Assembly (NCBI RefSeq): GCF_014529535.1
Contig: NW_023503555.1
Span: 2,108,001 to 2,172,000 of the forward strand
DNA length: 64,000 nucleotides
From: Bradysia coprophila
Lineage: Eukaryota > Arthropoda > Insecta > Diptera > Sciaridae
Direction: 5' to 3'
The notes under the pieces were generated by a model. It was not told the DNA's origin and made no database searches. It saw nothing but the letters and a program-made list of their open reading frames with translations. Below are positions 56,285 through 64,000 of this stretch, piece after piece. Position 1 is the stretch's first letter. Each line of letters begins with the position of its first letter. A program made the position numbers and the translations under genes.

Positions 56285-56695
56285 AATAGTACATTACTGC
56301 TATAAGGCTGTATATAAGAGACGTGTACTAATACTCGCGCAAGCGCTCGTATACGCGAGTGAGGTATTTTATCGCAGTAGGCAAACATCTCTTTTTCTAG
56401 TGATATAATTTTTCTCGCAAAACCTTTAGCTATCTAGGGTAAATTTGTTTACTCTTATGTACGTCGTGTATATAGCGCACAATACACACACACCGTATGC
56501 GATAAAATAAGAGAGCTAAAGGTTTTGCAAGCAAAATTATATCAGTAGAAAAAAAAACGTTTGCCTACTGCGATAAAATACCCCACTGATATAAGGCTGT
56601 ATATAAGAGACTCGTACTAATACTCGCGCAAGCGCTCGTATACGTACACGTCTTTTATATTCAGCCTTATAGCAGTAATGTACTATTATCAATAT
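56285..56695. mobile_element. 410 bp palindromic element with subterminal repeats
   Basis: AATAGTACATTACTGCTATA plus AGGCTGTATATAAGAGACG at the left is repeated inverted at the right. Inner arms AGTAGGCAAACATCTC... and TGATATAATTTT pair as well. The phrase ACTAATACTCGCGCAAGCGC plus TCGTATACG occurs twice in the same orientation. Possible TA flanks. Confidence 0.7.
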
Positions 56696-56707
56696 TTGAA
56701 AATGCAC

Positions 56708-56830
56708 CAAAAGAAGTAACACCCTAAATAAGGTATATCCTATTCCTAGTGATATGCATGCTGCCTGTGAAAGGTTAACCTTTTACAAACGGCTTTTTTG
56801 GTACGGAATCTTTTACTTAGCTTGTTAGAT
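56708..56830 (-). mobile_element. Two abutting TTAA-MITE family A ends
   Basis: One inverted copy ends ATGCATGCTGCCTGTGAAAGG at a TTAA (56775-56778). The next starts CCTTTTACAAACGGC immediately after it, so two copies share one TTAA. Confidence 0.55.
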
Positions 56831-56834
56831 TTGT

Positions 56835-59670
56835 TGTGACTATGCTATTCTAAACTGGCTTTGGCCAAAGTGCATGACTTTTTTATCGACGTATTACATG
56901 GCTTAGACTATATAGAAATTATTCCGTTTATTCCAGGCTGTAATTTCCAGCAGGCTTTTCTATTTATCTCGCAATTAATTTATTTTAAGGAAGAACGCTA
57001 CAAAGTTTCATTCGCAAACAATGAAACTGAAAATTTACTGTGTTTTTCTCCATTACCATTCCAATATTACTGGTCCAGTCAACTTCAATTTATTTCAAGA
57101 AAACTGACCGAGAGAACCGTTTTACCTCTCGTACCGGCACGCGTCTACTATTGTCTTCCAACATTCAAGCCACTACAAACTCCATTAAAGTTTCAAAAAG
57201 TTTTGGATTCCAAAATAGTTTCTGATTTTCTGATTTATATGTAAATGCACCACCAATGTGTAGTAGTGTTCCATAGTTAAAATAAGCTTTATGCACACAT
57301 GTCGTCTTAGAATTTGTAATGTTTACATTGCTTCTACGACACGAAATGGTACTCCCAAATACCCCTTTAACTGCAAAACTATTTGACACACTTTTACGTC
57401 GTGTCACCATTTTCTTTTTGACTATAATAGACGCTAAAGTCCCTTGTATAATTGTGCTAGACAACAAGTTGCATAAGTGAATTCATCAAGAGTTAATTAT
57501 GGCAACTGTACATACCCAGACAGAGTGCACGTACAGTAGTCTTTCTGGAAAGTTGTATTTTCTACGGCACAATCAAGAATCGCCTAGGGCAGGTACATGC
57601 AGCTATTAGAAATGGAATTATGGTCGGTTTTAGTAGTTAGTGATCATAAACAACATGAAAATGTAACCAGAAATGTTTGGATAAAAATACAAAATCATCA
57701 TTACGGACGTTACAGTGCACATACACATAGCACACTACATACAATTGGTAATGTTGTTTAGTTGTCTACTTCATTTACATAATAATAACATTGTACACTT
57801 GCATCCGAGTGGTGTTCGAAAACTTCTCGTCGTCGTCAAGTTCATTTAATAATCTCGAAAATACACCGTGACATTGTTTCAGTATAATGAAATGCAATAT
57901 GTTATGTACGGTTTAATATTGGATGATGTTTAGGACACATTTCGGTGTATTACGTATGACTGCTATACATAAGTATACAACACGTAAAGCACACAGAGCC
58001 GTAGCTATTATAGGGATTTGCTATGTTCGACTTTGATAAGTCTAAAATGCTCGGTGTGCTTTGCAGCATAATCTGAGAATAATTGTAGTGGTTAAGGGTG
58101 AGCTTAATTATGATGAATCGAAGATCAGGCTATAAATGAGTTTAATTCGAGTTTATACGAAGTGATTCATTTGTCGCCTCTCGCTACAGTGACTCAACGA
58201 TACAGAGATGAAATTTAATTTCTACTTTCTTAATTCTTTAATTTAAGATTTCAGTGTTCTTCATCTATTTTGCGACACATTTACTAAGTGCATATGGTTG
58301 TCATGCTTGCCTAACTTATTCACCAAGTTTAAAATATTCACCATAAAGGCATAGCTGGGTTAAACTAACCTTTTTTCCTGTGAAATCCTTTTCAAAAGGA
58401 CAAAAGTTTTGTCCTCCGGCACAAGGTTCTTTAAGTGAATAGTACACCATTTACTACTTACTACTTGGATAAGTTGAAACAATAATAAGTTAGATAAGTG
58501 CGATGGATTCTTTTGAAAATATACCTACCGAAATCGGACGCTTTTTTCAGTGGATTTTTTTTTGCGTACTTTGGTCACTAAAAGCCAAATCTACAATTTA
58601 AAAAAAAAATCTTCAATGCTTGTGGGAGATGACCAAAAACGGAAAACATTCACTTTTCTTATGGAGTTCTTTCCAGATAATTAAAAGTCACCGAGTAGTT
58701 TAGTGTATCGTTCGAAAGGGAATTGTTAGTACTTTCGGGTCAAAAGGGGTCATTATTGTCATTAAAATTGTCACCTATACTGAGTAATAAGCAATTTTAA
58801 ATAGGTAATTCGCACATTGTGCGATTAGTCCTTATTTACCTATTCGCAATTTTCTGATGGACTGTAAAACTTAATATGATGTAGTTAATGAAGCTAGCAT
58901 TGACTTAAATCATTAAAATGTAGCCGTTAATGTTTCATATTCTGCTTTGACATAATCACCCTCTTCTATAAAGAGAGGGAGAATCACTCTATTCTTCAAA
59001 TACTTTGTAATACTATGCACAACTCTCTTCTATAAACACTTTGTAAAAGGAAGGATCACTCTCCTCCTGAGCGTGTGGGTGTCACAATTAGCCCGAAAAA
59101 ATTCAATTTCCAACTTTTTTCCCGTAAACACAATGTTTTTCACAACAAAGGCTCCCGAAGTCTCAGCTGAGGAGAGAAAATGACAATTTTCTCGAATGAG
59201 TTGTGAAAAATCTAGTGAAAAATTGCGAACAGTCAAATAAATACTAATCACACTTTGTGCGAATTTTTTTTTTTTCAAAAACACCTTTTATTGGTATTAA
59301 TAGTACAATCTTAACTTCCGTTAATTTATTACTACTTGTGCGAATAGCCTTTTCGTTTTAAATAGGGGAAAAATTGCCGAAAAGCAAGAGAGACGTTTTC
59401 CATAATAGGTCTCAGGCCCAAGCCCCCAAAAGCGGTCTCAGGTACTTTTCAATATCCGTGTCTAGCTGGTGGGTTTTACTAAAAATTACGTCACGGACAG
59501 TTTTTTATTTATTGGGAATATGCCCTAACACCGTTCCATAGATACCGGTACTTTCGGTATTCTAAGTACAGCTAGAGGAAAAGTTGTCAAGAACCATGAT
59601 GTATCATCGGATATATGGTAGTGTATTGGCGTATTGTTGTTCAAGTTTAAGTAATATTTCATATTGTATT
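56835..59670. other. AT-rich region with one long but unsupported ORF
   Basis: The 127-codon frame at 56861-57244 opens at TTG, not ATG, and has no recognisable domain or acceptor. Short hairpins occur at 58380-58425 and 58955-59060. Nothing else seen. Confidence 0.4.
58775..58850. repeat. Single short TTCGCAC hairpin unit
   Basis: AATAGGTAATTCGCACATTG pairs with ATTTACCTATT around TGCGATTAG. The ATTCGCAC/GTGCGA(A)T word is shared with the 36 bp arrays at 5184 and 7617 and with 1790-1870. Confidence 0.4.
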
Positions 59671-59673
59671 TTT

Positions 59674-59878
59674 CAATGAAAGTAGATAAGTAGGTATGGC
59701 CAGTCCATACAAGTCGGAGCACAAACGAATTTGCATGGTGCCACCTCAAACGAACTCATTTCTAGTGGAAATTTACACTAGAAATGAGTTCGTTTGAGGT
59801 GGCGGAATGCAAATCCGTATGTGATCCGGCTAGAACAAATTTGAACGTTTGGCCATACCTATCTATTTACTTTCATTG
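59674..59878. mobile_element. 205 bp palindromic MITE
   Basis: CAATGAAAGTAGATAAGTAG plus GTATGGCC at the left, inverse at 59849-59878. The arms continue through GTGCCACCTCAAACGAACTC plus ATTTCTAGTG and inverse, with an 11 bp loop. Near-perfect at the centre, more diverged outside. Confidence 0.75.
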
Positions 59879-61031
59879 GTATTTTTATGGTGATCGCCTC
59901 GCTCGTATCGGCAATCTCACATCTATTGCGCAAACAACCCCATTTACTACCTTGTTATGAAAATAGATATGACCATAACGTTGTCCACAGTAACACATTC
60001 TTCGCAAGATGACTGGAGAAATGTGTAATCTAATTTTAGGTTGTATACCGATCCAAAAGTCTATAGAAATTAGGCACTTCGTACCAATTTTAAAAGAAAA
60101 CAAATGACTGCAATCATTTCAGTTTTCTTATAACATCTTCACCATCCGAAAAACTTGTAATTTATAAACATTTAAGTCCATTACTTAATGTGAAAATACC
60201 AACGCTTGCTAAATAAAACTTCCCCCCGTTGTTGTTCTTCATAGAACATTTTCGTATGTACTACCATAGTGAGTGAGAAATAGAAGATGGATACACTGTG
60301 TAAGTTATATAATTGCACAATTCCGTCTGTGCTGAATTGATAACATTTTAACTAAATAGAAATGTATTTCTCATTGTATTCTATTATAACGACGTTGTAC
60401 CTCTCTGCCTACAATAAATTCTACATTCTCTTTTGAAACTATACAGTTTGAGAAATGCTGCAACGTTTTCAATAGCTTTATTTATGCATGGCGTCGCCTT
60501 TATGCAGCTTTACGTCTGATTCAAATTGTTTCGTTTTTTGTATTATGAAAATCTAGTCGATTCATTTCGACAACAATACATTCATCAAAATGTACAGAGT
60601 CATTCACCCATTTAGCATGCAAGTACCGTAATTAAATTGATATGAAACGAAGCTTTTTTAATTGATAGCTTTTTACACGCAGACACATTTCGAGAAGACA
60701 CGGCGAACTTCTAATAGAATTTTACGTCAGCTAAATGAATGCAAATTGATTTTAATTTATTTAAAATATTACACAACAGGAATGCAAATTCTCTGACTGG
60801 AAGAGTGGAAATTGGATTAAAAACCACGACATTAAACAATTCTTAATGCAGATCAAATGTGGTGGAAACGAAATACTTACACAGCGAATGGATGTTATTT
60901 ATTAAAGATTGTTGCTGCTAAATTTATGTATCTACAGATGCTGCAGTAAAAACTATAAATCAGATCTTTTGAGACACTCATTAATTTATGACATGCAATT
61001 TTAGGGAAAATCGTATGTATGATGATGTTAA

Positions 61032-61476
61032 ACCTTTTACGGACGGCTATACAATTTGTGATCGACAAACTCTGGATAACATCGTCTGATAAACCAAAAT
61101 ATTGGTTAAAACAATTGAAGTAAAAGATTGTATTTCTGTTGAAAATACTTTGTTCAAATAAAGTAGTAGATTCGACAAAAATCCAGGACCTATTTTAAGG
61201 AATTTAATTTCCAAAAATTTCCAAAATTTCACAAAAATTCTTAAAATTTCCAAATTTTGTTTTCTGTTAGATCTCATTCCAAAGTAATCAGTTAAGCTCA
61301 AAGAGATGAAAAACAACTAAAAAGGTAGTAAAAACAAACTTTACGATGCAATCTGTTGTGTTTTTAGATAAAATGACGAAAAGCGATGGAAAAATTTAAG
61401 AATTTTTGGAAATTTAATTTCCTTAAAATAGGCCCTGCAACAATCTTTGTAATATTCTTGCTGTCTGGAGAAATGG
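61032..61476 (-). mobile_element. TTAA-MITE family A copy split by a hAT-type MITE
   Basis: The flanks are TTAA at 61028-61031 and 61477-61480. The inverted family sequence (CCTTTTACGGACGGC ... GTAGTAGATTCGAC) stops at 61183 and resumes at 61438 (TCTTTGTAATATTCTTGCTG). The 254 bp between is a separate insertion. Confidence 0.75.
61184..61437. mobile_element. hAT-type MITE nested in family A
   Basis: The termini CAGGACCTATTTTAAGG and CCTTAAAATAGGCCCTG are inverse of each other. They are flanked by CAAAAATC (61176-61183) and CAACAATC (61438-61445), an 8 bp target duplication with one mismatch. CAGGGCC-type ends with 8 bp duplications are characteristic of hAT. Confidence 0.75.
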
Positions 61477-61571
61477 TTAAGGAGTAATTCATAAGCTTTT
61501 CATGCTTCGGGGCCGAAAATGAGGGCAATTTTTCGAATTTTCTCGGGTTTCCGGCCCTCTGCATGAAAACT

Positions 61572-61691
61572 CACATGTGCACCTGTTTGGGACGGCTGAT
61601 TTAAGGCACTTTCGCTTGTAGACCTCACTCCGTTCGGCCTACAATCCGCGAAATTGCCTAAAATCAATCGTCCAAAACAGGTACACAAATG
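61572..61691. mobile_element. Palindromic MITE, CCTGTTTKGGACG type
   Basis: GTGCACCTGTTTGGGACGGC plus TGATTTAAGGCACTTTCGC pairs with the inverse (GCGAAATTGCCTAAAATC plus AATCGTCCAAAACAGGTACA). The loop is CCTCACTCCGTTCGG. Confidence 0.65.
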
Positions 61692-61779
61692 ACTATAGTT
61701 CACCCACCCGAAGTATAATTCCAAAATTAGTAACATGAAAATTTTCGCAACAACTTCGAAGAGGTTCGAAAGGTGATTG

Positions 61780-61862
61780 ACATCAAATTTTTTACTTCTT
61801 CCTATGCAACCTGTTATTTACACGTCCTTGTCATGTTTTGTTATCGTTGTTTGTAACAGATG
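61780..61862 (+). mobile_element. TTAA-MITE family A, short remnant
   Basis: Landmarks TTTTTTACTTCTTCC and TTATCGTTGTTTGTAACAG plus ATGAG. Ends unclear. Confidence 0.4.
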
Positions 61863-61879
61863 AGAAGCAGAAAAATTTT

Positions 61880-61967
61880 TGCACTGTAAAAAAATCTGTA
61901 ATCATTTTTCATACAAAATACTCCATTTGACAGCTGTCACTCGAAGCACTTTTGGTTTGCGTTGCTG
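61880..61967 (+). mobile_element. TTAA-MITE family B, half copy
   Basis: CACTGTAAAAAAATCTG, TTTTTCATACAAAATACTCC, GACAGCTGTCAC and CGAAGCACTTTTGGTTTGC match the right half of the 49405 copy. Confidence 0.5.
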
Positions 61968-62214
61968 CTAGCAATTATACGTTTACAAAGTGAAAATGAG
62001 AATATGACATTTGGAAAGGAAAAATGTGATTTTGTGAACACCAAGCGAGAGGCATGGTTCGTAAAATTTACCCAAAGTAAATTAACGAAGTATGTAGTGC
62101 AGATCCACGAAAACACGTAGGACCCTACCGACCCTACTTTCTAAACCGAATTTATGGATCTTAACACTAAAAATTTTCAGCTGGCATTTGAACTGAGTGG
62201 TCGTACCGCTATTT

Positions 62215-62440
62215 CTGCTCTTCATTGATTTTAAACAGGCCTTTAACAGTAACGACCAGGAAACGAAGTATCAAATAATATTGATAAGTTATACCTCGTA
62301 GACTGCTGAACGTAACAATGGGACTCTAAAGAGAAACGAAGTGAGTAATTCATTGTGGAAATCTGGGAGAATGGTTTACGATTCGAACAGGCGTTAAGCA
62401 CGAGCCGTTCTCTTACGTCTTTTGTTTCTTCTCGTTTTGG
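62215..62440 (+). pseudogene. LINE reverse-transcriptase fragment (frameshifted)
   Basis: FIDFKQAFNSNDQETKYQ at 62221 matches the RT A-motif region (DFKQAFDSV.R..L). About 150 bp later, in another frame, FTIRTGVKHEPFSYVFCF matches the F.I.TGVRQGD.LSP.LF motif. The spacing is as expected for an RT, with at least one frameshift. The sequence style is closest to RTE-like or related LINEs. Confidence 0.65.
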
Positions 62441-62449
62441 TGATGAAGC

Positions 62450-63840
62450 CAACTGATTTTCATTATGGAAAACTTATGCTCCCCAGCGGAGTAGAAGAAA
62501 ATGAAGATGCTGATGATGATTTGAATTGAATAAATGAATTCCGAGATGTATTTGGTTGATGGTGTACAGGTATTGTTGCCAAACCATTGTAAAAAGCTGA
62601 ATTGTCAGACTTTTAAGAGGGTCCTCATTAGAGCAATCTCCACAGAAACTGTCCGGTTTGATTGAAACCTATTTGAGACTTAATTTTTGCTCGGATATAT
62701 GTTCACTCGAAACGAATAATTAGATAAATATAGTCGAAACTCGAATTAGTTGCAACTTTTCGTATTTATCAAATTGCAAACAATGTCAAGCAAGAAACCC
62801 ACTTCGGCTTAAGAACTATGCAGAACTTTTCTCTAATTAGTTCAAAATGCGAAATATTTATTTTTTATTGTTGTTGAACCAATCCCTCTACTCTGCTTCT
62901 GTTGTTGTTTAATTATTCTCGCTTATTATTTTGAAATAAACTGAAAACAATGCTTCCACGTACAAAACTACACTGTAAGAGTATTATACTACTACCATTT
63001 ATAGACTGGCCCGAAAACCCTATGTACAATACAGAATGAAAACAAGTAACAATTTTTGCATTTGCATGGCATATTGCCATATACAAATAAAGTTAAACAG
63101 CTTAATACCTGACATCAAAGCGCTGGCTGCAGCAGCAATGCCATAATATAACAAATAAAAATAAAAAGCTGTGTTCTGCTAGTATATTATAATATAGTTG
63201 ACGGTAGCATGGAACCAGTGAATGAACATGAAACACAAGTATAATATTAAATTTTTAATTTAGCGTACACTTTATTGTGTTTGTTAAATTTCTTTAGGGG
63301 TTGATTTTTTTTCTGTTCTCTCTATGTATTCGAAATAACTCACAAAGAATCTGTGGGGCTGATATTGCACCGCTGGGAGAAATAAGTAACGGTTTGCATA
63401 TGAAATTTCATTAAATGAAATGGCACAAAGCAATGATTAATTTTACCTGTTCAGTACAGGCTTTTTAATTTCGAAGTGTTTGGAAGGCTGTCAGTCCTCT
63501 AATTACATGATTCAATTTTGTAACTTTGTTCAGCAGTCACATTTGGGCGTTACACTTTATGCTCAATTAGTTACCGGACGGTTTGAATGAATGATGGTGG
63601 CAATATTCCAGGGTTTGAATGTTCTTTCTGTGTAGAAACGAAAATTGAAAAAGATTTCTTCGCACATCCGTTGTTTGCTTGCTACATACAAATTCATGTG
63701 ACCAAATGGGTTTGTGGGAGCCGTATTGACAGACTTGGCAATGTAGAAGTGTATTATATCTCAAGGGATACTAAACGTTGCTTACAAATGGATAAGCGTT
63801 TAATCTTCGATTAGATCTGTAACTTCATTTCTTTGAACTA
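62450..63840. other. AT-rich region, nothing recognised
   Basis: ORFs below 80 codons without motifs. No repeat termini detected. Confidence 0.45.
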
Positions 63841-63842
63841 TG

Positions 63843-63948
63843 CTACAGAAAATCTTTTACTTCATTAGTTGTAACGCACGTTTTCCTATAAAGGGACTAT
63901 ATAATTAAAGCTTAATATTGTTGTGGTTTTTGTTGATGACAGATGATC
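63843..63948 (+). mobile_element. TTAA-MITE family A, partial copy
   Basis: Landmarks AATCTTTTACTTCATTAG, CGTTTTCCTATA and GGTTTTTGTTGATGACAGAT plus GATCACATGG. Confidence 0.45.
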
Positions 63949-64000
63949 ACATGGCTATTAGTACTACACGTTGTGAATATACTTACGTTTAGATCTACTC

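Noticed and set aside
56861..57244. 127-codon plus-strand ORF
   Set aside because: It opens at TTG without an ATG near the start, has no domain, and the opposite strand has a comparable ORF. Likely chance.

Overview
This window looks like nuclear DNA of an insect, most likely a dipteran. The lower Diptera (fungus-gnat or midge type) is my guess rather than something I can prove. The evidence is AT-rich sequence, compact genes with 65-75 bp introns and GTAAGT-type donors, a TATA box plus TCAGT initiator promoter, copia-, Jockey- and hAT-like elements, and a secreted leucine-rich-repeat gene of a kind I associate with nematoceran flies. There are no operons, rRNA genes, intact tRNA genes or CRISPR arrays. 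Gene density is very low: I can support three spliced protein genes, all on the + strand, together spanning roughly 4.3 kb.

Genes. (1) 9942-13246, four exons, 902 codons: an N-terminal extended-Tudor-like domain followed by a long hydrophilic region built from repeats of an NPFK-containing module. (2) About 24550-25385, two exons: a secreted LRR protein of about 225 residues. Its start codon appears to be split by the intron (AT|G), just downstream of a plausible TATA/initiator pair. (3) 30623-30834, two exons: a 48-residue secreted micropeptide with a near-perfect TATA box, initiator and 65 bp intron. It is too short and too interrupted to appear as an open frame.

Everything else is mostly a graveyard of non-autonomous mobile DNA. 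2.7-4.1 kb: an element with short inverted termini, an internal 145 bp tandem array and a 3' hairpin; a second copy lies at 21.6-22.7 kb. 4.96-7.99 kb: a 3 kb inverted-repeat composite holding 36 bp and 52 bp tandem repeats, a miniature copia-type LTR element (TRIM) and a 568 bp almost pure palindrome with an 8 bp target duplication. 8.1-8.45 kb: a 20 bp palindromic satellite. 14.0-14.65 kb: a Jockey-type reverse-transcriptase remnant broken by a foldback array. 20.5-23.7 kb: a 3.2 kb foldback element whose arms are 46 bp tandem repeats. 38.0-39.3 kb: another foldback element with a 9 bp target duplication. Scattered throughout are two families of small TTAA-flanked MITEs (at least a dozen and five copies), hAT-type MITEs, many single palindromic MITEs, four further LINE fragments (26.7, 45.2, 55.5 and 62.2 kb) and a tRNA-headed SINE candidate (52.9 kb).

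The genes do not form an obvious pathway. The possible link, an inference only, is that extended-Tudor proteins of this class usually act in piRNA transposon silencing, and this one sits in a region dense with transposons and long hairpin-forming repeats.
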